From contig NW_017804276.1 of the NCBI RefSeq assembly GCF_001625305.1, positions 107,068 through 171,067 on the forward strand: 64,000 nucleotides of DNA, given 5' to 3'. Every line of letters starts with the position of its first letter. Position 1 is the first letter of the stretch. Origin of the DNA: Branchiostoma belcheri (lineage: Eukaryota > Chordata > Leptocardii > Amphioxiformes > Branchiostomatidae). The notes under the pieces are model-generated. The model had not been told where the DNA came from and made no database searches. It saw nothing but the letters and a program-made list of their open reading frames with translations. Positions 36,563 through 48,053 of the stretch are shown here, piece after piece. Both the position numbers and the translations under genes were made by a program.

Positions 36563-37052
36563 TAAGGCCACAACAAGTAAATTTTATGGATGACATACTC
36601 CACATACTTCTAATGCGAGCGGGCAAAAAAAAACAAGACGGGCTCAAAAAAACAAAATTCCTATATTTTCAAATTTTGACATCATGAACCCTGTTAAACA
36701 ATATATGATACCTGTATTATGCTAACTTTACTGCCATCTACAACATCCATTTGTCACTGACAGAGCTTTGAAAAAGAAAAGTTTTCAATAATTGTACAAA
36801 TGGTTTTGATTCAGTGGGAACATATAAAGGGAATGAAATACATCACTGCATCAAAGAAAAAATCAAAACAATAAATCAGAGCCTTGTCTTGTCTCCTCTC
36901 TTCATGTTTATCTGCCATACACGTTCCGGCATGGCAAGGCATGCCATTTGTCCCATTTTCGGCAGGGGCAACAAATTTTTTTTTCCCAAAATCATTCGAA
37001 AATTAATGCCCTTGTTGATGTCAACCATAGAAATTACTTGCTGTGGCCTAAT
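36563..37052. mobile_element. Foldback MITE family B (AAGTAAATTTTATGGATGAC ends)
   Basis: TAAGGCCACAACAAGTAAAT to AATTACTTGCTGTGGCCTAA. Contains AATGCGAGCGGGCAAAAAAA near one end, as in the other family B copies. Confidence 0.85.
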
Positions 37053-37364
37053 TTGATCATCTTATGTCCATGTGCATGAATATAAACATAACAAATACAT
37101 GTATATCTGTACTACAATTTGAGTGTACTATCATTCAGACTTTACCTCTTGTGTGAGAATAAACTGTCAAACTTTAAATTTTGTGGGATGTTTTCTTTTT
37201 TCGTCCTACATGTAGGTGATCGTATACCATGCTGGGTTGCTAGCTAAGGGTAAAATAAATATTAATGCAGACAAGTTTTGGTTATTAAAACTGAAGAAAA
37301 ATGAAGCTAAATATTGCAGAAACGGTTACGAATTATGATCCATTCTTCACATCTGATTGTTTTA

Positions 37365-37570
37365 TGAAATTGTGAGCTGACACAAAAATCTCCCAGATTA
37401 TATCCGGCATATTCTAGGTTTGGTCTTACAAGCGACGTGTGTGCAAGTGATTTTACCTTTGTTGCACATGACCACAGATTGCGCCTAATCACTCCCAATG
37501 TCTGTTTGGCCTTCGCAGTGATGTTGTTAACATGGGTTCCCCACTTAGGCTACTTGTCAATGTAGCACCG
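37365..37570 (-). mobile_element. LINE reverse-transcriptase fragment
   Basis: The minus strand reads TLGVIRRNLWSCATKVKSLA-HTSLVRPNLEYAGYNLG, the thumb region of CR1/Jockey-type reverse transcriptases (RPxLEYA signature). Broken at both ends. Confidence 0.78.
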
Positions 37571-37649
37571 AGATACGGATGGGTTTTTGTTGTTGCCAAA
37601 GTTTGACCACAGAACAGATAGCTAGTTATATGTGGGGTTCGTTTGTTGG

Positions 37650-38890
37650 ATGGACGAAAGTAATCTATGAAAACAAACGCGCAGAAACACGAAGAAAGAA
37701 AGAAAATCCTACCTCTTTACGCGCTTGATCGTGCTTCAGGACCTGAAAGAAACTATTTATGTTAATGTGCGCCTTTATTTGCTGGAGAAAATTGTTTTGT
37801 TGTTCGTTTTCTTGTGAGACCGTCCGTTGTGTGGCCGCCTCCTAACACGGCAAGTCTTCGAATGATACTGAATTCGAACATGTAAACAACTTTTTAAATT
37901 TGCTGCTTAGCAACCACTTGTTGTCGCACATTCGAACCTGTAAACAACCCTGTTGCTTAGCAATTGTTTGTTGTCACGGATTCAAATTTAACGGTTTTCT
38001 AGCGCAGTATAAGAGAGAATCAGACACTACCGATGAAAACAAACGCGCAAAACATGTAGCTAATAAGGAAAAGAAATAAAATCCTACCTCTTGACAGGTG
38101 CCCAGGTCCAGAAAAATGATATATCTTAAATTTTTACCTTTATCTTGTTGTGTAGCCGCCTACTAGCACTGTTATTTCCTCGGATGATGCAGAATTTGAA
38201 CCCGTAAACAACCTTGCTGCTTACTAACCCTTGTTGTCACGCATTCAAATTTGACGGTCTTCTAACGCAGTAACGTTACACACCAATAACGAAACCAACC
38301 AATGAAAATAAGCGCGCAAAACACGAGAAAAGTAAAGAAAATCCTAGATATTTGGGCCTAAAGCTGTCTAAGGACATGAAATAAATGTGGCTTTGTTTAC
38401 TATTTATAATTTAACGGTCTTCTAGACTATCTCAGTACACACAGAGAACAAAACCGATCTCGAGCGATGAAAACAAGCGCGTATACAACACGACTAAAGG
38501 AAAGAAAATCCTACCTCTTTTTAGGCCTACAGGTTCCCAAGGTCCTGAAAGACATGATTTATGTTAAACGTGTGCCTTTATTTGCTGTTGAAATGTGTTT
38601 TTTTGTTTTGTTGATCCTTTTCTTGAGAGCGATCTTGTTTTGTGTCCACCTCATAGCAAGGCCAGTCTTCGAATGATACCGAATTCGAACATAAACAACC
38701 CCTGTTGCTTAGTAACTGTATGTAACCTCAGATGACCCCAGGTGTGCCATTTGCTCTAGAACGTCTCACGTGAATCAAGAAGCTGGCATAGCGCATTTCT
38801 ATGTCTATAAAATCTTGCTGCTTGGCAGTTGTTTGTTGTCGCGCATTCAAATTTAACGGTCTTCTAGCGCAGCATACGGAGAAAACAAGA
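37650..38890 (+). repeat. Imperfect tandem repeats of ~270-360 bp
   Basis: GATGAAAACAAACGCGCAAA and AAATCCTACCTCTT recur near 37665, 38030, 38310 and 38465, alternating with TTTAACGGTCTTCTAGCGCA blocks. No coding signal. Confidence 0.78.
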
Positions 38891-39079
38891 GTTCCACAAT
38901 CTCATACCTTCGCCAAGTGATGTTCACGTTTAGATGTATGTTTGGACCTGTAGCGTTGATATGATAGGTTGCATGTGGTGTGAATGGTCGCCTATGGACA
39001 GTTTTTTTCCCTACATTTTCGACTTTTTTTGCCAAATTATACCTATACTGTGCTTAGTTTACTACCAACTATTATCAAG

Positions 39080-39418
39080 TTAATTTGTCACTGAAACAAC
39101 TTTGAAAAATAAAAGATTTCAATCACTGTACAAATAGTTTTGATTCAGTGGGAACATCACATATACACGGCCACCATCACATATAAAAGGACGAATACAT
39201 CACTGCATCAAAGTAAAAGACAAAACATTACTAGTAAATCAGAGCATTATCTGTCTCCTCTCTTCATATTTATCTGCCATCCACGTTCCGGCATGGCAAC
39301 AGACATCTTTGCCTATTGTTGAGCCTCAGAAGGCACCAAAATTTTTTTTTCTCAAAAATCAGGTGAAAATTAATGCCCGCGCTGATGTCATCCATAAAAA
39401 TTACTTGCTGTGGCCTAA
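39080..39418. mobile_element. Family B MITE, right part only
   Basis: The right end TGATGTCATCCATAAAAATT, ACTTGCTGTGGCCTAA and the inner block TTTTGATTCAGTGGGAACAT are present. No left terminus found. Confidence 0.72.
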
Positions 39419-39577
39419 TACCCGTGAGTATTTCATACAGCTTAAATTCAAACAGATTCAGATGGAGACGAAATATTGATCCCTATGGGTCTTTTCTATC
39501 CTATCGTTTCCGGACTTTGATCCTAAAACCCTGAGACAGTCCATCAGGACAACATTAAACTTTGATATCACTCGTTC

Positions 39578-39777
39578 CTAGTGAATTCTTTAATCAGCGA
39601 CAACTTTGGAAGGATAAGGATACTAACCTCTAAATTTTCGATGGCTATCAGTCCATCTTGTTCACGGAGTGGCCTAATCTCGCGAGAGCGCGAGACTAGG
39701 CCCGAGACTTGCATCGGAAATTTGGAGGTTACTATCCTTATCCTTCCAAAGTTGTCACTGATGAAAGAATTCACTAG
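39578..39777. mobile_element. 200-bp palindromic MITE
   Basis: TAGTGAATTCTTTAATCAGC to TTGTCACTGATGAAAGAATT-CACTA, with paired arms (GGAAGGATAAGGATA / TATCCTTATCCTTCC) around TCGCGAGAGCGCGA. Confidence 0.85.
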
Positions 39778-39920
39778 TAACTGTATCAATACGTGACAAA
39801 TGAATCTCTTCAATGATATCACGTGTGATTTCAATACGCAAAGCTCGTAACCAATGCCGGCAGGTATCAACAATATTGATGTTACTTTAAATCTATTTTG
39901 ATTGATAAAGCGTTGGTACA

Positions 39921-40320
39921 TTAGGCCACGGAAAGTACTTTTTATGGATGACATCAGCGCGCGCATTAATTTTCGCCTGATTTTGGAAAAAAAAATTGTT
40001 GCCTTCTAACAGTGGTCAACAGACCGAAAATTGGCAATGTTGCCACGCCGGAAGGTGGATGGCAGATAACTATGAAGAGAGGAGATAAGAAAAGGCTCTG
40101 ATTTAATGTTTTGTTTCTTACTTTGATGCAGTGATATGTGATGCTGGCTGTGTATATGTGATGTTCCAACTGAATCACAACCATTTGTGCAATGATTGAG
40201 TCAAAATTTGAAAATATGTAGGAATCTTGTTTTTTTCGGCTCGTCTTGTTTTTTTTCGCCCGCTCGCATTAGATTTGTCTGTGGAAGATGTCATCCAAAA
40301 ATTTACTTGCTGTGGTCTTA
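39921..40320. mobile_element. Foldback MITE family B
   Basis: TTAGGCCACGGAAAGTACTT to AATTTACTTGCTGTGGTCTT; inner block reversed relative to 36563. Confidence 0.85.
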
Positions 40321-40473
40321 CACGGATTGGTTGGGCCACCTTAGGCTGGTGGTGGTACAACACAGATCTAGACTTACAGGCAACATTAGAAACATAAGCA
40401 AGAAATCGGAGTTTTCAGATCTCTGGGAAGAGTTTTCGTTCTTCCCGACCTTCGAAAAAGCAAATCTCACTAG

Positions 40474-40552
40474 AGAAGTAACATTTGCAAAGCAAATGCA
40501 TAATGTTTACCTTCGGACATGGTCTGCCCTGTTAATTTTTATTATCATATAG
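40474..40552. mobile_element. MITE family V, terminal fragment
   Basis: GTAACATTTGCAAAGCAAAT followed by TTTACCTTCGGACATGGTCT is the reversed right end of family V. Confidence 0.7.
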
Positions 40553-40917
40553 CCGGACGGCGTGGACCAATCAGAGGCCTCCGTTACCCGTGCTTTATTC
40601 TCCGATAAACCATGGCTCAGCCGTGCGTTATTCTCCATAAACCATGGGTGAAACCATAATGATATAGGGGTACACAGCTCTTTCTGTTAATATTCATAGC
40701 AGTTTCCTGGTCAGACAAAATTGTGTTTTTTTTAAGCTTCATATAAACTAAAATGTGTGTGAGTATGAAATGTATATGTAAATAGATAGAATTTGAACGG
40801 GAGAGCAAAAACCATACTTATTTTGACACCCCTACAAAAAGTGGTATCGCCCACATCACCTGACTGAATCAGACCAGGGATCAGACGATTTATTTTTTTT
40901 GGTCCGCCATCTTGCCT

Positions 40918-41139
40918 TCTTGTGTCATGGAGAGTTTGCCTAATTTCTACATGGAAGAGATAACAGACGCGGATTTAGATGAGATATTTGGACCCATGGA
41001 GGTCGAGGAACAGACGCTGGAAGCTACACCGGAGACAGAGGTCAGCAGGGTGCGTTTCGCGTGTCTGAACGAACAACAACTTGGCGAGATAGAGGAGGGG
41101 CGAGTTGAAAAAACTACTGAATGTCAGTCAACAGGATAG
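40918..41139 (+). pseudogene. Crypton-like (DUF3504-type) gene, N-terminal fragment on plus strand
   Basis: MESLPNFYMEEITDADLDEI, FGPMEVEEQTLEATPETEVS, RVRFACLNEQQLGEIEEGRV and EKTTE. RFxxLxEQQLxEIxEgrxxKxT is the usual opening of DUF3504/Crypton-type domains that I recall. The sequence turns into antisense of the next fragment near 41113. Confidence 0.55.
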
Positions 41140-41436
41140 GTTGGTGTGCTTTGGCAGTGTCCTTGCCCTCTCTTCTTAGCTTCTTTAACATTCCTGTGTA
41201 CACGTTATTTGCTGCCTTGAATTCGGTGTCCTTCAGGATGTTGTATTTGCGATGGAAAGGGGGTCCTGTGAGATGACGGTGTATGGCAGCTCTTAGACAT
41301 CCATAACTAGCTTTTGCATACGGTGTGCCGTCATCTTTGCGAACCTCTGCGTAGAAGGACCTGAGCAGTGGTGCCAAGTTTTCTGGAGGAAGCTCCTCAA
41401 AGTCTGTATCCAAGTCTCTTGCTGTCAGCCATTCTA
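41114..41436 (-). pseudogene. Crypton-like (DUF3504-type) gene, second exon on minus strand
   Basis: The acceptor GATTTTAG precedes EWLTARDLDTDFEELPPENL, APLLRSFYAEVRKDDGTPYA, SYGCLRAAIHRHLTGPPFHR, ILKDTEFKAANNVYTGMLKK. This is the core N-terminal helical block of DUF3504/Crypton-derived tyrosine recombinases. The catalytic region is absent. It points the opposite way to the fragment at 40918. Confidence 0.7.
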
Positions 41437-41782
41437 AAATCATAATATTAAACAAAGTCTTGTTTATTCATTTTCCACTACACCCACAGGATGTTGATAA
41501 TAATACTGACTTCTCCGAGACTCCAGCTACCAATAACATATTGGCACACTTATCAACATTATATTCTAAATCAGAGAATTTGCTGTAAAATTCCAGTTCA
41601 GTACAGGGCTGTTATAAATTTGGCAGCCTGTCGATATTACAGTAACAATAACATTAGCAAAAGTACAAACCATGATTATAATATTTTGGAATGTATTGTT
41701 ATGTAAATATTAAAGGTTTAATGTTTTGAACAGGAATTGTGTTGATTCATTGTGTCAGTTTGGATAGGCTATATGATAATAA

Positions 41783-41956
41783 CGTTAATGCACCGCCTTT
41801 TCCTCGGTGTATATGGTGTCATAAATGCATGGTCAGCTGCTATAACCACCTCATAAACCACCTCGTTCGCTTCGCTCACTCGGTGGTTTATTCGGTGGTT
41901 ATAGCAGCTGACCATGCATTTATGACACCATATACACCTCGGGGCGGTGCATTAAC
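41783..41956. mobile_element. 174-bp palindromic MITE
   Basis: GTTAATGCACCGCC / GGCGGTGCATTAAC ends; the arms ATGCATGGTCAGCTGCTATA and reverse are nearly perfect around GTTCGCTTCGCTCACTC. Confidence 0.88.
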
Positions 41957-41961
41957 CCTTT

Positions 41962-42172
41962 ATTCAAGCACATTCACATACATGTACTGCTAGTATATGG
42001 TGACAGGAGTAGAGCAGACCATGAAATTGCAACATTATGTAACCCAACACCAGTCACCATGGTTGCAGACGTCAACAAATCATGTCATTGGCCAGGTCAG
42101 AGGTTAGCGTTTGGAACAGAAGAGGAGGAAGAAACTGAGTAAAAACAATATGTTTTCGGTTAACATAACTAA
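41962..42172. mobile_element. MITE family V, reverse orientation
   Basis: GGAGTAGAGCAGACCATGAA, AACACCAGTCACCATGGTTG and ACTGAGTAAAAACAATATG mirror the 57013 copy. Confidence 0.75.
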
Positions 42173-42202
42173 TAAAACCTTACAATACCTACGGCATTTG
42201 GT

Positions 42203-42700
42203 TTGTCTTTCTTACCCGTCTGTGTTTTAACGTTGGGAAATTCGCATGTAACAAGCAACGAAATGATGAAACGCTTTGGTGTCTGCACTGAAGATCTTTG
42301 TGAAATTTATTTATTATACGTCCGACCAGTCATAGAATATGCAGTCCCTGTGTGGCACGCAGGTCTAACCACTCTACAATCCCAACAACTTCAACGCATT
42401 CAGAAACGTGCCCTCAGAATCATTCTTGGAAATAAGTACACTTCCTATACTGATGCACTCTGCTTTTAACCTCTGCACTCTAAAAGCCAGAAGGGAATCA
42501 TTGTGCTTTAAGCTTGCAAAATCTCTGTTGAATTCACCAACTATCCCGAGTTGCTTTGCGCGCAGGGAGGGTAAGATAGCACGCACCCCCCATCTGGTGT
42601 CACTCTGTGGTCGCAGCCCGGACGCCACGGACGTACGCCATGGCGTTCCCGTGTTGCGCGGGGATTTTACCCTGGTCGGAGCCATTTTGTTAGAAATTTA
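42203..42700 (+). mobile_element. LINE reverse-transcriptase C-terminal fragment
   Basis: MMKRFGVCTEDLCEIYLLYV, RPVIEYAVPVWHAGLTTLQS, QQLQRIQKRALRIILGNKYT on the plus strand; after a frameshift near 42440, LCTLKARRESLCFKLAKSLL. These are the usual post-catalytic motifs of non-LTR reverse transcriptases. A copy of its 42540-42614 piece lies at 45082-45155. Confidence 0.85.
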
Positions 42701-42702
42701 GA

Positions 42703-42948
42703 TCGGCCAGGGCGACGCAGAGCTGCTGGAGCAGCCGGCAAGTTTCAAACCCGACGTCCCAATTCAGGAGATGAACCGAGATGAGCTAGCGACGCAGATT
42801 TTCATCCTCGGACTGACGGGCCGGGACCCCAAAGAGCAGTTCACCAGCACCCGGCACATTTCCCGGAAAGACGGCCGCACAAGCGGTCACCAACCTACTG
42901 GACGGGCAGGGCGACACAGCCGCAGCCAAGTTTTTTGTTTGGCCCCAG
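42703..42948 (+). pseudogene. Unrecognised coding-like exon remnant
   Basis: GC-rich and open: IGQGDAELLEQPASFKPDVP, IQEMNRDELATQIFILGLTG, RDPKEQFTSTRHISR. After a 1-nt slip near 42870 it becomes AQAVTNLLDGQGDTAAAKFF-VWPQ, ending at a good donor CCCCAG|GTAAAA. Codon-like composition and donor suggest a former exon; the family is not recognised. Confidence 0.4.
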
Positions 42949-42984
42949 GTAAAATTAGTGAGAACGATGGTTTGGTTTTGAAAA

Positions 42985-43790
42985 TCCGATGGGTAAGAGC
43001 AAGTTGAGATGCTCCCGGACTGTTTTGGAAAAATGTTGTATTTTTGAATTAACGGGTAAGAGCAAGTTGAGATGCTCCCCGGACTGTTTTTAGAAACTTT
43101 GATTTTGAAAATCTGACGGGTAAGAGCAAATTGAGATGCTCCCCGGACTGTTTTTAGAAATTTTATTTTGAGTTAACGGGTAAGAGCATGTTGAGATGCT
43201 CCCCGGACTGTTTTTAGAAACTTTGGTTTTGAAAATCTAACGGGAAAGAGCAAATTGAGATGCTCCCCGGACTGTTTTTAGAAACTTTGGTTTTGAAAAT
43301 CCGATGGGTAAGAGCAAGTTGAGATGCTCCACGGACTGTTTTGGAAAAATGTTGTATTTTGAATTAACGGGTAAGAGCAAGTTGAGATGCTCCCCGGACT
43401 GTTTTTAGAAACTTTGATTTTGAAAATCTGACGGGTAAGGGCAAGCTTAGACGCTCCCCGGACTGTTTTTAGAAACTTGACTGTTTTTAGAAAATATGCG
43501 ACGAGTAAGAGCAAGGTGAGATGATCCCCGAACTGTCTTTGGAAAAATGTGGATTTTTTAATCTAACGGATAAGAGTACGTTCAGATGCTCCCCGGACTA
43601 CGTTAGAAACTTTGATTTTAAAAAAATCTGACGGGTAAGAGCAAGTTGAGACGCTCGCCGGACTGTTCGAAACGCTTTGATTGTGGAAATCCGGCAGAGA
43701 AGAACAAGTCCCCGGACGGTTGGGAAAACTTTGATTTTGAAAATCCAGCGGGTAAGAGCAAGTTTAGATGCTCCCCGGACATAAAACTAT
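42985..43790. repeat. ~62-66 bp tandem repeat array
   Basis: About twelve units of GGGTAAGAGCAAGTTGAGAT, GCTCCCCGGACTGTTTTTAG and a variable spacer (AAACTTTGATTTTGAAAATC). It follows the exon-like remnant at 42703-42948. Open minus-strand frames here are repeat artefacts. Confidence 0.9.
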
Positions 43791-45081
43791 GTTTATCGGA
43801 TTTGGGAGAGCGTTGGTAGATGCCACCCTCCAAGAAGTAGACGGAACCCTCCTGTCTTTTGTCCCAATATAGAGTGGTCACCTCTGTGTGAATCGCGGAA
43901 GCAACCCCTGTGTGGGCCCATGTTTCCTGCGATAAAATGAATATTCCCTTCACACGTGTATGTCAGCCAACACAGGCGGCACAATGTTTGCAACTTGTGT
44001 AGAACAATCCCAGGTTTCAGCAAACAAACTTGAAACATTATGTTGGCTCGCGGGAACCTCACATCTTCTGATCCGATTTTCACTAAAAAATTTTGCTATA
44101 CCCCAAATTTTGTTTTTCCTCACCTCTCGTTTAACTTGTGCCGACTTCTGAGTACGGTTGAATGGGGGTGCAGTATCTTTTGGCGTTTTTTCGTTATCTG
44201 TTAAACGAAAAAAAAAAAAAAGGAAAGACACAAATTTCTTTCATAAAAGACCCTTTCAGCAGCTTTCTGTCCCTGATCTGGTGCCACACATGGTGGTCGG
44301 AAATGGTTCCCACCAACAAAATAATTAGGGCCAGAACAGCCTTTCACCGCTGGCGTCAGTCGAGTTGACTCAGCAACTTCGTAACGACCTTTCACAGCGG
44401 GTGCGTTGGTCGCACCCGTCCCCGAGCGGTCGTTCTTCAACTCAGGTTGACACTTGAATAGATCACAGCTACCCTCAGTCGAGAACCGGCCTGAGAAGTA
44501 CTAGTATGCAACTGAAGAAAGTATGCCACGAGGGATCCTACGGGATCAAGTGGCCAGGAGACCCGAGAAGGAGAGCCAGGGGGACAGGCTGTGAACGCAG
44601 CGCAATAACAGCAGGGATTTCAAGCCGGTGTTCTGAAGAGGAGTGAAGGACGAGAGATAAGAAAAAACCAAGGGGTACAATGACACTTAATGTACGATTT
44701 TGACTAGCGAGAGGTGAGGAAAACCAAGGGATACGATGATACATTACTGGATGTATTTGACGGAAACGATTAAAACAGGAGATTTCTGAAGGTTGATATG
44801 GACTGCATTTATTTGGTGGACGCAGGTTACATGGGAAGACGGTGCTAAGGGGGGATTCTCTATGCACGGGGGTAAGGTAAGCGATGGTGAGAAATGGAGT
44901 GGCAGAGTAAAGGAAAGGGTGAGTATTGGAGGAGAAAAATGTGAGTATTGGGTGTTAGAGCAGGGAAGGACTTGAGGAGAGGATACGAGTAATGTGGGGG
45001 CAGGTAAAAGAGGAAAGAAGGCCCCAGTACAACTCCCATATCTTAACCCGAGCAGAGAGCAAAGTGACGAGGGATTTGGTA
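43791..45081. other. Intergenic, nothing recognised
   Basis: Several 60-110 codon open frames without conserved motifs. A short repeat (AAAACCAAGGGRTACRATGA) is at 44667 and 44720. Confidence 0.5.
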
Positions 45082-45155
45082 CTATCCCGAGTTGCTTTGC
45101 GCGCAGGGAGGGTAAGATAGCACGCACCCCCCATCTGGTGTCACTCTGTGGTCGC
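45082..45155 (+). mobile_element. Second copy of a LINE fragment next to the gap
   Basis: Identical in sequence to 42540-42614 (ACTATCCCGAGTTGCTTTGC ... CACTCTGTGGTCGC). Confidence 0.85.
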
Positions 45156-45175
45156 GGGTAGGATAAAGGGGACCG

Positions 45176-45195
45176 NNNNNNNNNNNNNNNNNNNN
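45176..45195. other. Assembly gap (20 N)
   Basis: Twenty undetermined bases. The flanks are partly duplicated: 45022-45087 recurs at 45207-45271. Real gap size unknown. Confidence 0.99.
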
Positions 45196-45352
45196 CCTTT
45201 CGCGGCCCCCAGTACAACTCCCATATCTTAACCCGAGCAGAGAGCAAAGTGACGAGGGATTTGGTACTATCCTGGCTACCCCCACCCGCAATGAAATACA
45301 TAATAGGGACTTAAAAGGGGGTGCCAGCTTAGCCTACCATCTATAAGATCTG

Positions 45353-48043
45353 TAAGGTCTCGGACCGGAGTTTTTTTTCACGCTTTTGGATCCGGCGGAC
45401 ACCCTCAGACCGAAGGGCTATAACTCCGCCAAAAAAAGTACGCCGGGAAATCTCATTACATCAGTCAACGGAGGTTTCCAGCCGGCTTCCGATACAATTT
45501 TGGTTATTGTCCGTCGACTCTATAATTTGGGTAGAAACTGTAGTTAAACGTAAATTTTGGATACGAAAAATGTAGTTTTTTTGCAGTTTTTTCAACGGAC
45601 CTGCTGGGAAAAAACGAATTTTCCCAGGCTAACGGCTTATATGCTGAAACAGCTTACTACTAAAAAAATATAGGTTGTTGCGATACGTTTTTCGCAAAAT
45701 CCGGTGACGCGAACCCCTAGAAATTCCACATAGAACGCAGCTATTTGGGTCATCAGGCGACAAACCGCATCACCCTTGCTCGCGGACTAATACCAAAAAC
45801 GCTTCGCTGGCCGTCCAACTTCACCGCGCCGAAAAACACTACAATCCCAAGGCTTTATGATCAATTCAGATCAAAACCTAGTTGAAAATCTACAGCGATC
45901 GCCGAGCTATGGGGAGCCAAACCTAGCGTGACAACCTCGCAGATCCGGCGATTTACTGCGCACTAATTCGGAACCCTGGTCAGAATTAAACTCCGACCCG
46001 GAACCGTAAGGTACAGGAACAGTGCTATTCCATACCTGTCAAAACTCTTAAACGGTGCTTAGTCTACCGTGTAATCACCCAACTACCAATTGTATATATT
46101 CTTGTTATTTAGTTTAGTTATGTTTGTAAATATTGATGATATTTTGTGTGTTCCCTAAAACTTCAACTTTTTAAAAAATTCAGCTTTTTGTACAACATTT
46201 TGTATTATTAGGCTGCAATGTTGTTTTAGTTTTATGTCAATTTGCAAATAAACCATTTATATATGAACGGGTAAAATAGAAGTCAAACCTGTACGTACAA
46301 CAGGACCCAGCTTGAGTGATGAAAAAAATCTGCCGCTTGTTTAACAGATTATGCCGGTTACTTAGTACAGTACCAACGTTGTCATTGAGTTTATTCTAGA
46401 ACGGTCAAAAAGGGAACAATTCAAGGTTCCGGGTCGGAGTTTAATTCTGGCAATTTTAATCGTTTCTGGAAGGTAAGCATTTCTTGCATGAATTCACTTT
46501 CTATGTCATTTTATATGAGTCGACCTCTGAATTTGACTTTCGTATAATTTCGGCGAAGTTTCTTTATTTATGGTGACTTAAACTGACATCTAACAGCAAA
46601 ATCAAAGTGTTTTAAGCCTTCTTAAGGCAAAACTGGGTTTTCTGGTGTTCGGTTCAGGGCTCCTTAAATTCGCGACTTTCTTTCCTTTGGGTGGTGTTAA
46701 GTGATAGCCTAATAAGTACTCCTCACATCTTTACAGCGTTTATTTCAACTTCTTGCTCCTAGCCACGGCAATATCACCCAGATTGTGTTTTTCACCTCGT
46801 AATAATGCAGCCTTTCACACATTTAAGGAGCGCTTTGCTACTTAATAGGCCATTCACGGCGTAATAGTGAAGAGTTTGGTGTCGGACGCGTTTGATTCGG
46901 AAAGTGCGAACCCTGGTCTATCATTCAAGGTCGAAATCTGACGAATTCTTCCTTTTACTTTAAAACGACGAACCTAAAACGCGACCCCATGCTGTTTTCC
47001 CAGGGGACCCGATGACGTCACTGCGTGACGTCATCGATACCAACTGTTAAGAACGTTTTCTGCAAGTATGCGGCACCGAAATCACGAAAAGAACACATAT
47101 ATCCATAGCCAAGATCCAGAGCAGACTTTTATTTCCGTCATAACTGTTTTGAGAAAAGCGATGTTTGAAATAACGGTATTTTTCTAATTGCCCCATTGTG
47201 ACGCTACCTGGAACCCGAGACTTGGCAATATAGCCTTAGAACACTGCATTTTTCACATGACTTTAAACCTCTGCCGCGGGAAAAGTACTCATCGCAGACA
47301 TGTAAAATTTGGATATATGATAGATATGATGTTTCTGAAGAATTATGATAATTTTTATGAAAAATAGTCTCCTTAAGGTTCCGGGTCGGAGTTTAATTCT
47401 GACCAGGGTTCCAAATAGTGCGCAGTAAATCGCCGGATCTGCGAGGTTGTCACGCTAGGTTTGGCTCCCCATAGCTCGGCGATCGCTGTAGATTTTCAAC
47501 TAGGTTTTGAATTGATCAAAAAGCCTTGGGATTGTAGTGTTTATCGGGCGCGGTGAAGTTGGACGGCCAGCGAAGCGTTTTTGGTATTAGTCCGCGAGCA
47601 AGGGTGATGCGGTTTGTCGCCTGATGACCCAAATAGCTGCGTTCTATGTGGAATTTCTAGGGGTTCGCGTCACCGGATTTTGTGAAAAACTTATCGCAAC
47701 AACCTATATTTTTTTTCTGTTTTTCAGAAACAGAAAGTAGTAAGCTATTTCAGCATATAAGCCGTTAGCCTGGGAAAATTCGTTTTTTCCAAGCAGGTCC
47801 GTTGAAAAAACTGCAAAAAAACTACATTTTTCGTATCCAAAATTTACGTTTAACTACAGTTTCTACCCAAATTATAGAGTCGACGGACAATAACCAAAAT
47901 TGTATCGGAAGCCGGCTGGAAACCTCCGTTGACTGATGTAATGAGATTTCCCGGCGTACTTTTTTTGGCGGAGTTATAGCCCTTCGGTCTGAGGGTGTCC
48001 GCCGGATCCAAAATCGTGAAAAAAACTCCGGTCCGAGACCTTA
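45353..48043. mobile_element. 2.7-kb element with ~660-bp terminal inverted repeats
   Basis: The left arm 45353-46009 starts TAAGGTCTCGGACCGGAG; the right arm 47378-48043 ends CTCCGGTCCGAGACCTTA. The arms match over almost their full length with few changes. The interior (46010-47377) has no transposase-like frame but holds another direct copy of GGTTCCGGGTCGGAGTTTAA at 46429 and a palindrome GATGACGTCACTGCGTGACG at 47011. Non-autonomous long-TIR foldback type. Confidence 0.9.
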
Positions 48044-48053
48044 ATCACATTCA

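Noticed and set aside
42771-43007. Plus-strand open frame with ATG at 42771 as a complete small gene
   Set aside because: Coding-like sequence starts upstream of the ATG and changes frame near 42870, so it is treated as an exon remnant.
43278-43953. Minus-strand open frames of 78-111 codons
   Set aside because: They run through the ~65-bp satellite array; composition follows the repeat.
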